Assembly (NCBI RefSeq): GCF_028009165.1
Contig: NW_026611615.1
Location: forward strand, 62,001-126,000
Length of the DNA: 64,000 bases
Direction: 5' to 3'
From: Akanthomyces muscarius
Taxonomy: Eukaryota > Ascomycota > Sordariomycetes > Hypocreales > Cordycipitaceae
The position numbers and the translations under genes were made by a program. The notes under the pieces were generated by a model. It made no database searches. It had not been told where the DNA came from and was given only the letters and a program-made list of their open reading frames with translations. Within the stretch, counting starts at the first letter, position 1, and each line of letters opens with the position of its first letter. Shown piece after piece: positions 55,852 through 64,000 of this stretch.

Positions 55852-58473
55852 TCACTCGCCAATTGCCCACTGTTCCCGCCAAGCCAGGGTAGCAGCGAGG
55901 AATGCCAGGCTGTTCATGTCAGGGTCGCTCTTTGCCCTTTCAACCAATGACTTGTACTCTTCCAGCGAGCCAAACCTGTACATCGCAACCTTGTCACCAC
56001 CCGAAACGAGCTCAGCCTCGGCTGCAACTACAGACACCAGCTTCTGCGCTGCACTCCATGCTGCGTCGACGTCGCCCGCCCACCCCATGGCGCCATAAAG
56101 TCTAATCCACGAACCCTTGTCCAGTTTTGCCGCCAAAATAATATCCGTCAAGACGTCGCCCCTGGCCTGCGTGCCTTGCTTGGCAGATTGCGTCAAGGCG
56201 GTGGTTACTTCTGTCGAGAGAAACACGGCCCCGGACGGCATGATGCTCGGCTTCTCAGGAGAGCTTTGCGTCGGTTTCGCTTGCACCCTGCACTTTGTCA
56301 GGGCTTCTCGCATTGCCATTTGAGCAGGGTTAGAAATGTCCTCTGCGGCGGGAGGGCAAGTAAGCACGCAGACGTCGCTGGTCAGTGGCTCGAGCTTCCT
56401 GCTCAACACGAAGAAAGTTGTGCCATCCAGGATCCAACGCCCGCCTTTCGTGAAACGAAGCTGCTGCGCCGTCAAAAGGACCAGCCCAAGCGGCGAAGCG
56501 CCCCAGGGACCCGGTGCCAGGAGCTTGCTGCCCTGTCGTCCGAACGAGCCGGAGTCATCACCGGTGGCCTGCACAGAAATGATTCGCAGCGCACTCTTTA
56601 CGCTATCCGATACCCCAGAAGCCTTGAAGAAAGCATTTGCGTGCGTCACCCCCAACAGTATTGCTTCTGTTGGACTATGTGCCTTCTGAAGACCGTGGAT
56701 TACCAAACAAGGAAACTCGAGTTTCGAGTTTGACGTGGAGGAAGTGTAGACGTTGGTATGTAATGGGAAGCATTTACCACGCAGAGTCTCAAGCAGACCT
56801 TGCATAACAGCTACCTGGTCGGATGGAACCGCAATCTCGAGCACGTCCCAGAGCGGCGCAGCGGCTCGACCTCTCAGAAGCGACTGCTGCACTGCCAAGA
56901 TGCCAGTCGTTGTGTCCTGCTCTTCGCTACGCGCAAACCAGTCATCCAACTTGTGCTCAGATATCGTATCATTCAAGATGGCCAGAACACTGTTGAGCTT
57001 GTCCAAGCCAATCAGGAAGAGCGGGATCACTTCATGCACCGTGTCGCGGCCCAATGCGCAGGCAGCATCGGCGACGAAATTCGCAGCCTCGCCAAGCAAG
57101 ACTCGCTTTCGCAAGGCGTCGAAGCCAGCAGGCTCAACCATCTCGACCCATTTCATAAACTCGGCGTTTGTAGAAAGCGCATCAAAGAACCCTGCGTCAG
57201 CCTGCCTCATTGTCTCGGAGCCAGAGTGGTGCTTGAAGCTAATCTTAAAGTCTGTTCCCTGGCCCTGCAGCTCCAAGAAACCGTGTCGTATCTCTGAAAA
57301 GGCCGAAAGCGAAAACTTGAGCTTAGAGAGCTCGTACGCATAGTCGCCTGGCTCAAAGTCGCGCGTCTTGGCAAAGTCGCTGAGCAGGTGCACGCCTCGC
57401 GGATCTATCAGAGCGACCGGCCGCTTCGCAGACGGTCCGACGCAGCACAGAATATTGTGCAGGTTCAGGTCGCCGTGAATCTCTCCGATGAGCGTCGGAG
57501 AAATGGTGTCGATGGCGGGGTGGCTTCGCAGTTGCTCCATGACGAAGTGGAAACCCAGCAGCGTTCGGCCGTTGAGCACAATCTCGCTGCTGTCGATGAT
57601 GGCGCCCAGCTCTGGCACAGCGGCACGGGCAATAGCTACGCGTCTGTCGATTCTGTCGAAATGCGCTTTCTCGATGAAATCTCTCGGAGCCTCTGTTGCA
57701 GTCTTGGGCCAGACATTCAGAGCCATTTCGCCGAGCAGCCCGCTTGTGGTATCCAGCAACAAGCTGCCGCCCATGCCCGCCATGGCAAGCTGTGCTAGAG
57801 TTTGGCTGGCCAGATAGGGAAAGTCGATGGAGAATGTCTCGTCCTCTGCCGTGAACCGCAAGGGTTTTACAAATATGTCTGTTTCTTGCACAGCGATGCT
57901 CGTCTCTAGGAACCTGTTCTGGCGCTCCAGCCACGGTCGACCATTCTCGTCAATGCCGTCGTGCGAGCACGTCTTGTGCACCTCTAGTGTGCCATCAGAC
58001 TGAACAACCAAAGAAACGTTGGCGGATGAGCCACTTTCATCAAGAAGCACCGACGTGTTCTGCTGCGACTTGTCGGGCTGCTGCGCCGAGAGGAGGAGGC
58101 CGCGGGGTCCGATAACCGCTCTCACGGTAACAGAGTCCGCAACGACATCCCCAGCTCGCCAATCTTCCTTCTCTGAAATGCTATCGTTGATTGTGTCGAC
58201 GGAAATGCCACTTTCTGTAATAATACTCCCTGGAACGAGAGCAGTCCAAGACGAAGCCCCTGTAGATTTGCTGATGATAGGAATGACGAGATGACGACGA
58301 AACTTGTCCGCAATTCCATCAATTTCTGAGTAGCCACCGCTTACTACAGGAGTGTCGATGCTGCTCTTTTTGTTGCCATTTCGAAGCCCATTCACTTTGA
58401 ACCCTTGATTCGATTGTTGTGGTTTTTCCACGACCGGTGCACTTGCGAGCTTCGACTCAGAGTCGACCGCCAT
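55852..58473 (-). CDS. Large protein with APH/choline-kinase-like phosphotransferase core
   Basis: Intronless, 873 aa. The kinase-like core shows FPYLASQTLAQL (N-lobe), then the catalytic loop GEIHGDLNLHNILC (H333-G-D335, N340), then ALIDPRG (D357), the equivalent of the metal-binding DFG Asp, and GDYAYELSKL. This HGD-x4-N ... LIDPRG ... GDYAYELSKL order resembles bacterial capsule/LicC-associated aminoglycoside-phosphotransferase-like kinases. The N-terminal 200 residues and C-terminal 350 residues have no fold I recognise. The catalytic residues look intact, so phosphorylation of a sugar or small molecule is plausible but substrate is unknown. No signal peptide is visible. There is no obvious cluster partner. 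Confidence 0.8.
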   Translation of the reverse strand: MAVDSESKLASAPVVEKPQQSNQGFKVNGLRNGNKKSSIDTPVVSGGYSEIDGIADKFRRHLVIPIISKSTGASSWTALVPGSIITESGISVDTINDSISEKEDWRAGDVVADSVTVRAVIGPRGLLLSAQQPDKSQQNTSVLLDESGSSANVSLVVQSDGTLEVHKTCSHDGIDENGRPWLERQNRFLETSIAVQETDIFVKPLRFTAEDETFSIDFPYLASQTLAQLAMAGMGGSLLLDTTSGLLGEMALNVWPKTATEAPRDFIEKAHFDRIDRRVAIARAAVPELGAIIDSSEIVLNGRTLLGFHFVMEQLRSHPAIDTISPTLIGEIHGDLNLHNILCCVGPSAKRPVALIDPRGVHLLSDFAKTRDFEPGDYAYELSKLKFSLSAFSEIRHGFLELQGQGTDFKISFKHHSGSETMRQADAGFFDALSTNAEFMKWVEMVEPAGFDALRKRVLLGEAANFVADAACALGRDTVHEVIPLFLIGLDKLNSVLAILNDTISEHKLDDWFARSEEQDTTTGILAVQQSLLRGRAAAPLWDVLEIAVPSDQVAVMQGLLETLRGKCFPLHTNVYTSSTSNSKLEFPCLVIHGLQKAHSPTEAILLGVTHANAFFKASGVSDSVKSALRIISVQATGDDSGSFGRQGSKLLAPGPWGASPLGLVLLTAQQLRFTKGGRWILDGTTFFVLSRKLEPLTSDVCVLTCPPAAEDISNPAQMAMREALTKCRVQAKPTQSSPEKPSIMPSGAVFLSTEVTTALTQSAKQGTQARGDVLTDIILAAKLDKGSWIRLYGAMGWAGDVDAAWSAAQKLVSVVAAEAELVSGGDKVAMYRFGSLEEYKSLVERAKSDPDMNSLAFLAATLAWREQWAIGE

Positions 58474-60051
58474 GCTGATGGCTTCGCTTGGGTGTGCGGC
58501 TGAGAGACAACCATCGCCGACGCGATGCTAGCGCGGGCCACTGGGCGTTATTATATATCCTCGCGCCTCCTGATCTGCAACAGCTTCTGGTCCGGCCTCT
58601 ACGACCCTGATTATACACCGCTAATCGCAAAGTGGGTTGTTGCTATTTTCTCAGGGTCTCGACCGTCCCAAGTGCGGGGGCACAATGACAGTCTGTTACC
58701 ATTCACAACCTCAATGTCGCGCAACGCTGGACCTAGTGCCCGTTGTGAAAGGTGCAACGTCAAGTCTCTGTGGACGTTGCGAACAAAAGAACACGTCCTT
58801 TCGACATGAAACATCTAATCCTTCTTTAGCCCGTAGACAGCATCTTGATGTTTGACAAGAGGCATATTTGGCTAAGCCTCTGCTTGGCATGGGTGGAGAG
58901 GAGAGGCGTAAATTATACAGAGGAATCCTGAGCAGGCCGTCTGGTCCGGAGCCAGGGTTGCTGGTAGCGTCGAATAAAAGCGGCCGCCACGGACATGCCC
59001 CAAGCTCAGGTCTCGATTGACCCCTGGGCTGACAGTTCAAGTTTGACATGCATACGAGGTTTCGCGGCTAGTACATCAACGAATATCTGGGTGTTGCTTC
59101 TTGTGGAATATTCCCGCATGCATGTCTCACGTTGTCTCGATAGGTATGATGCTCGTGAAGACTCTAACCAAGAAACTGCCAGCACGAGACGTGTTGGCGA
59201 CAGCGCCCAAGGACCACGGCATATCAAAATTATGTAGTCGAGTGGCCAATGGCGAAGTTGATTGGCATGCATATGGCCCCGAGGCGGTGTTCTACGGATA
59301 CACAGGCGCGAAGTAGCTGCGCCTCACTGCAGCGCGGTCTGTCTGCCAAGGCATGCCAGGGGCTAGCAAGAAAAGGCGTCAACGGCGAGGCTGCTATTCA
59401 TTAGAAAAGAAAGAAATCAAAAGACAATAAAAAGAAGAAGGAAAATAAAATACCTAGTAAGGATAAAGAGGATGAGAAAGACTAAGAAGAAGAAGAAAAA
59501 TTAGAGAAACAGAATATATAATTACTAATGAAAGATAGAGAATATAATAAATAAGTCACTACTTCTACTTAATAAGCGGCGTGGGTTTTCACACCTCGGG
59601 GGCGTGTCAGTTAAGGCCAAAGTGTATTTCGCCGCTAACAACGGGAGGTAGCCGGAAGACCATCCGACATTAAACTGCCGACGAACTGAAAAGAAAGCCG
59701 AAAAATACAAGATTTTGCTGCTATTGTATTTCTGATTTTAGTCGTGGCGGCAATTCGTTTCTAAAAGCTGCGGAGTCAAGTCACAGCCTGAACCATGCAT
59801 CAAACGTCAAAGGCCTACGGATATCACCGGCATGAATTCTTTTTACAGTCGTGCTACCATACTTGCGCGACCTGGCATGCACGGTAGCTGGCGTGATCCG
59901 TAGATTTTGCGGAGAATTGTCGAGCCCAGAACCTCTCAAGTGGCATTTTTGCAAGCTTGCTAGCTACATACATCAGGCGGGCTGTACTCCAGACCATTGT
60001 AAAGTAAAGAGAACCCTACCCGAAAATAGACTTCTACAACGTGGTCTGTCT
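58474..60051. other. Intergenic region, 1.6 kb, with purine-rich tract
   Basis: No gene is supported. A strongly purine-rich, AT-rich tract lies at 59390-59560 (annotated separately). Short frames at 59006-59316 have no coding support. Confidence 0.5.
59390..59560 (+). repeat. A/G-rich purine tract
   Basis: About 170 bp consist almost only of A and G with a few T (GAAAAGAAAGAAATC..., AAGAAGAAGAAGAAA...), ending in TA-rich sequence. Low-complexity DNA without an open frame. Such purine tracts may bend or influence nucleosome position. Confidence 0.7.
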
Positions 60052-60719
60052 CTACGCTAGCCTTCGATTGCGCAGAAAAACACGCTCCAAATTGCCAGCT
60101 TCGTTTTTGTTCGGCTCCCAGACCAAATACCATACACCAGCTGTGTCTGCTTCCTCTGCATAAAACGAGGCGCTTAAGATCCCCGCGTCGTTCACGAGTA
60201 TGGTGTGGCCATATACCAAAATCCGGACTTGTGACGGTGCTGCATCAGGCGCATTCTGTACCGTGATGTATTGGTGGTCATTAGTGTTAGGTAGCTGCAG
60301 GGTCCCTCTAGAGAACGGCGGCGTCCCAGTCATGTTGGCATGTACACTCCGGATGGTCTCTGTACCATCCTCGTGCCCCGACTCAACTACAAATGTGTTG
60401 GATTAGCAGGTACTACAATTCAGACTGCGTTTCTAAAGAACACCTTCCGGAGACTTGTACATACAGTATATCGGGATCAAGTCCGGTGATGTATGATTAG
60501 CCAGGAGAACGTGGCCTGCCCAAGATTTTAACGCCAAGCTCGGAGACAGGCGGCCGAATGTAATAACTCACCACCCTTGTAAAAGAGAGATCTGGCCCCG
60601 AACGCACTCTCTGAGTCATAGCCGTAAAGAGAAAAGTTGGCGGCCGCCGATGACACGGGAAGACCGACAACGGCCGCAGTGACTGCATAACCGAAAGCGT
60701 CTGCGAGGCGATGGAACAT
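60052..60719 (-). CDS. Small secreted protein, rebuilt from three exons
   Basis: Exons 60572-60719, 60465-60515 and 60052-60386 (introns 56 and 78 bp) give 177 aa. The 51-nt middle exon keeps the frame and adds HVLLANHTSPDLIPIY. A signal peptide (AVTAAVVGLPVSSAA) is followed by NFSLYGYD, the kind of short beta-strand opening found in fungal small secreted proteins with a downstream W-x-LVWEPN element (here VWYLVWEPN). Four sequons are possible. Function is unknown. It is divergent from the laccase gene, sharing a 566-bp promoter region; a TATATATT-like box lies about 107 bp upstream (60826-60833). Confidence 0.75.
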
Positions 60720-61285
60720 GTCTGCCTACGACCGTCTGTATCGTAGGTTGCTTTCGTTTTCTTCATAGAAATGACGAATGATGCTCATATTGAGTATTCC
60801 TGTAAAGCTTGTAGGAAGCATCCACAATATATATGTCTACCTCTTTTTCAGACCGCTTCTCGATTCACTCGATGATCAATCCGGTTTTCAGCTATGCTCG
60901 ATGATGAATCATTACAAATCACCATGAAACATGCATCTGCAGCCTGATGCTAAATGGAGTGTATCCGTGATATAAATATAGAGCAGCCCTATCAAATTCT
61001 GCATAGCTGAATCCGGGGTAGTCAATAAAATGCCAATACAATGTCAATAAAATGCAGTGAAGTGGGCACGGAATCCACGCTCCCGGCAACCCCAACCCAG
61101 AACTGCAGTGCTCGGGAGCCTACCTTTTGCATGTAGAATAATCATTACTTGAGAGAATAACGTTTTGGTGATTACCAAAGTCTTCTTACATGAGTTAAAG
61201 AAGATTTAAAGCTGGGAGTGGAAAGCTGAGACAATGTTCTACAATAGTTTCGGTGTCCAGGCCATCACAGCAGCTCCTATACACC
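60720..61285. promoter_or_regulatory. Divergent promoter region between the secreted-protein and laccase genes
   Basis: 566 bp with AT-rich elements: TATATATT at 60826-60833 suits the minus-strand gene, and TATAAATA at 60971-60978 lies far (about 310 bp) before the laccase ATG. Nothing else is seen. Confidence 0.4.
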
Positions 61286-63046
61286 ATGATCAAATATACA
61301 TTTCTCTTGCTGGCAGTAACTGCTTTGCTTTTTCGGCTCTCGGTGAGCGCCTGTGTCTCGCGACCTCCATGCACTAATACTGCTGCAACACGCTCGACGT
61401 GGTGTCGTGGTTTTGACATTGACACGAACTACTATGACAAGTCACCAAAGACAGGCAGAACGAGGGAGTACTACCTTACTCTCGAACAAATCACGGCGGC
61501 CCCTGATGGCTTTCCGCGCACAATATATGCTTTTAACGGCAGTTTCCCAGGTCCGACCATTGTCGCGGACTGGGGCGACACTGTCAAGGTGCACATCACC
61601 AACAATCTGTTTGACGCCCGCAACGGCACAACGGTCCACTTCCATGGCATCCGACAAAACTATACGAATCAAATGGACGGGGTTTCCTCGATCACTCAAT
61701 GTCCCGTTCCTCCCGGGAGCAGCACGACGTACGTATGGAAGGCGATCCAGTATGGGACCTCCTGGTACCATTCGCACATTGGACTGCAGGCTTGGGAAGG
61801 CGCTGCGGGCAGCATCGTCATAAACGGGCCGGCCACGGCAAACTACGATCATGATTTGGGACCTCTGTTCTTGTCTGACTGGACTCATACACCAGTCGAC
61901 GCGCTGTACATGTCTGCTCTTAATCACGGTCCTCCTACGCTAGCTAACGGTCTCCTCAACGGAACGAACACATGGACACGCAACGCAGCAACGCTGGGCA
62001 AAAGGCTCGCGGTGCCGGTAAACACTGGCGAATCATATCGAATTCGACTGATCAATGGTGCAATCGATACCCATTTCAAGTTTACGATCGACAACCACAC
62101 CATGACTGTGATCGCCGCGGATTTCGTCCCCATCGTTCCATATCAGACGACGGTGCTAGACATTGCCATGGGTATGTGCTCTGCCATTCCATCTCTGGCT
62201 GACTTATACGTCCAATGACTGACATCATTAGGACAACGATATGACATTGTTGTTGAGGCAGATCAGGCTTCTTTGGCAAGCAACTTCTGGATGCGCGCCA
62301 TTCCGCAGTCATCATGCTCCAGCAATGCCAATGCGGACGACATACGAGGCATTATCTACTACGGAACGGAGCCCAACACACCATCAACTACATGCTACGA
62401 CTATAAAGATGCCTGTGTTGACGAACCCATGGCTAGCCTAGTGCCCCATCTGCACCTTGACGCTGGCAAGCAGGACCACTCCGACGATGAAGTGGTCGGC
62501 CTTAACCGAGCTGAGGGCGTCTTCCTATGGACGATGCACTCTGTCTCATTCAATACCTCATGGACCAATCCTACATTGCTTCAGATGCACAACAACAACG
62601 CCATCGCCAGCTTCGCCACGCAAGACCATGTCATTCAGCTCGACGAGGCAAACAAGTGGGAGTATCTCATAATCCACTCCACCATTCCCGTCCCGCATCC
62701 CATTCATCTGCATGGCCACGACTTTTACATTTTGGCGCAAGGCAACGGGCCCTACGACTCGTCTGCTGCGGTGAAGCTGTTCAATCCGCCTCGGCGTGAC
62801 GTTGCGGTGATCCCAGCGTCGGGCCATCTCGTCATTGCTTTCAAGACCGACAACCCGGGCGCGTGGCTGGTCCACTGCCACATAGGGTGGCACACGGACA
62901 TGGGGCTTGCTCTGCAGTTTGTCGAGCAGTACGGTGTCGCCAGGGAGCTGGTTGACTATGCTCGGCTGAATCGCACATGCAAGGCGTGGAATGATTATGC
63001 CGCGGCGGAAGGCGTCGTTCAATACAAGTACGACGATGGAATATAG
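61286..63046 (+). CDS. Laccase (multicopper oxidase)
   Basis: Two exons, 61286-62171 and 62232-63046 (60-bp intron), encode 566 aa. The signal peptide is YTFLLLAVTALLFRLSVSA. All four copper motifs are present: VHFHGIRQ (from about 117), WYHSHIG (from 160), HPIHLHGHDF (from 451) and VHCHIGWHTDMGL (HCH from 510), so type 1, 2 and 3 sites look intact. It oxidises phenols with reduction of O2 to water and acts outside the cell. The Met/Leu position after the last His-rich motif reads Met-Gly-Leu, fitting a low-to-medium potential. An in-frame ATG at 61253 would add 11 residues before the signal; I chose 61286. It is divergent from a small secreted-protein gene. Pigment, lignin or detoxification use is possible but not resolved. 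Confidence 0.95.
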
Positions 63047-63245
63047 AAGTGCGCAACGCGAGTTTATAGACAGTGGCAGATTACATACACGAGCTATGTT
63101 AGTCCATGTTAGACAAAGAATCACCCAGGTTGCCCACCAAACTCGCGCATTCTGCGAATTAATAATGCATCTTGTTTTTCCGTTGAACTCCGTCTATGCC
63201 GAAAGTAGCCATGCTAGTTTGATCGTACAATCGTGAAATGACCTC

Positions 63246-64000
63246 TTATTTGACCCTTTTTCTTGCCTTTCCACCCTTCTTCTCCTTTTCTTTTTCTTTT
63301 TGCTGTTCTTTTCCCTTTTTTACTGCCGTCATGAGACTCTCAATCTCCTTGACCTGCTCGTCTTCCTTCTTCTTCTCTTCACTCTTGACATCATTGGCCT
63401 TTTCCTGCGCACGCTGCTTGGCGTGTCTCTTTTCCGTCTTTTCAATGAGCGCATCACTCTCCTCCCAGAGCTTCTTGGAAACCTCCTCGTCCTGGACCTC
63501 GGCCCGTGCGAAATCTACTTCATAGCACTCCTTGATCAGCCGCGCGCCCGTCTTCCTCGTCAGATCCGACTCCATGGCCGCGTAAAGTATCGACTGCGCG
63601 CCGCCACTTGCCGATTTGAGCAGAAGCCAAGGGAAAAAGTATCCGAGCACGTAAAAGATGAGCCCCGTGATGGACCCCCTCGTCAGCCACCGCAGCGTGC
63701 CAGGTGTGCGGCACAGGCCCGGGTCGGCAAAGACGACGCGCGCCGTCATGGGCATCTCGTCGGGGCGTTTGTAGGCGTCGAGGTGCTTCTGGTACGCGAT
63801 GCCAAAGACGTTGAGCGCGAGCTTGCTGCGCCCGTACGCGCGCGACGGGGTCCAGGTCTCGGGCGTCATGGCCTCGCGGAGCGACGGCGCGCCAATGTAC
63901 GACGAGCACGTGGCCATGACCACGCGAACCTCGCGGTCAAACGGCTGGGCGCGGATCGCGGGGCTCAGGATGCCCAGCAGGTGGAAGTTGGCCAGGTAGT
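63246..64000 (-). CDS. Short-chain dehydrogenase/reductase, Env9/WWOX-like, partial
   Basis: The open frame continues past the right edge; 252 residues of the C-terminal part are visible. It begins mid-domain with NYLANFHLLGIL-type sequence (visible part YLANFHLLGILSP), then MATCSSYIGAP with a catalytic Ser, and YGRSK as the Tyr-Lys pair. A later hydrophobic stretch (GLIFYVLGYFFPWLLL) may anchor it in a membrane. The last 70 residues are extremely rich in Lys and Glu and helical (ending GGKARKRVK). The fold resembles yeast Env9/WWOX-type oxidoreductases, some lipid-droplet bound; that match is tentative. The N-terminal cofactor motif and start lie off the window. Confidence 0.82.
   Translation of the reverse strand, partial: YLANFHLLGILSPAIRAQPFDREVRVVMATCSSYIGAPSLREAMTPETWTPSRAYGRSKLALNVFGIAYQKHLDAYKRPDEMPMTARVVFADPGLCRTPGTLRWLTRGSITGLIFYVLGYFFPWLLLKSASGGAQSILYAAMESDLTRKTGARLIKECYEVDFARAEVQDEEVSKKLWEESDALIEKTEKRHAKQRAQEKANDVKSEEKKKEDEQVKEIESLMTAVKKGKEQQKEKEKEKKGGKARKRVK

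Noticed and set aside
60052..60719. Two-exon model of the secreted protein skipping 60465-60515
   Set aside because: Also in frame (joins 60572 to 60386), but the intron would be 185 bp and a short conserved-looking segment would be lost; the three-exon model uses better introns.
1..64000. CRISPR arrays, bacterial operons, insertion sequences, ribosome binding sites
   Set aside because: Not expected and not seen in this eukaryotic nuclear sequence.

Overview
The window is nuclear DNA from a filamentous ascomycete (Pezizomycotina). Evidence: most genes carry short introns (about 46-150 bp) with GTRNGT-type donors; fungal-specific families are present (PDR-type ABC transporter, bZIP with a DUF3425 tail, Zn2Cys6 regulator, MirB/Sit1-type siderophore transporter, GPI-anchored wall protein); and an AT-rich, stop-riddled retrotransposon remnant looks RIP-damaged. 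A Sordariomycete, possibly Hypocreales, is my inference; no marker here fixes the genus. I rebuilt exon structures by hand from splice sites and reading-frame continuity. Summed coding lengths divide by three in every rebuilt gene.

Layout. 0.7-13.6 kb is a candidate terpenoid biosynthetic cluster: a bifunctional terpene cyclase/prenyltransferase (fusicoccadiene-synthase type), a bZIP regulator, a secreted-type FAD oxidoreductase and a full-length PDR transporter. A decayed LINE and an AT-rich block lie between the synthase and the regulator. 15.3-23.9 kb holds a LSH/HELLS-type SNF2 ATPase and a very large ankyrin-repeat/coiled-coil protein, convergently transcribed. 25.7-32.4 kb holds a short-chain dehydrogenase, an MFS permease, a hypothetical protein, a tRNA-Arg(ACG), a cupin and a GNAT acetyltransferase. 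34.2-42.5 kb holds a GH37 trehalase with a signal peptide, a YbjQ/UPF0145 protein, a GPI-anchored protein and a chitin-binding chitin deacetylase. 44.8-54.3 kb holds a siderophore transporter with two iron-GATA (SreA-type) consensus sites upstream, a Zn2Cys6 regulator, a DHA2 drug:H+ antiporter and a small four-helix membrane protein. 55.9-63.0 kb holds a large protein with an APH/choline-kinase-like core, then a divergent pair of a small secreted protein and a laccase. A short-chain dehydrogenase runs off the right edge.

The synthase would make isopentenyl-derived polyprenyl diphosphate and cyclise it, the FAD enzyme could oxidise the product, the PDR pump could export it and the bZIP could control the set. 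No cytochrome P450 or dioxygenase is visible, so the cluster may be minimal or continue left of base 1. Surface and secretion functions (laccase, small secreted protein, chitin deacetylase, GPI protein, secreted-type trehalase) are frequent elsewhere, but I see no other clear cluster. Intergenic spaces of 1.5-2.4 kb are common and hold no genes I can support.
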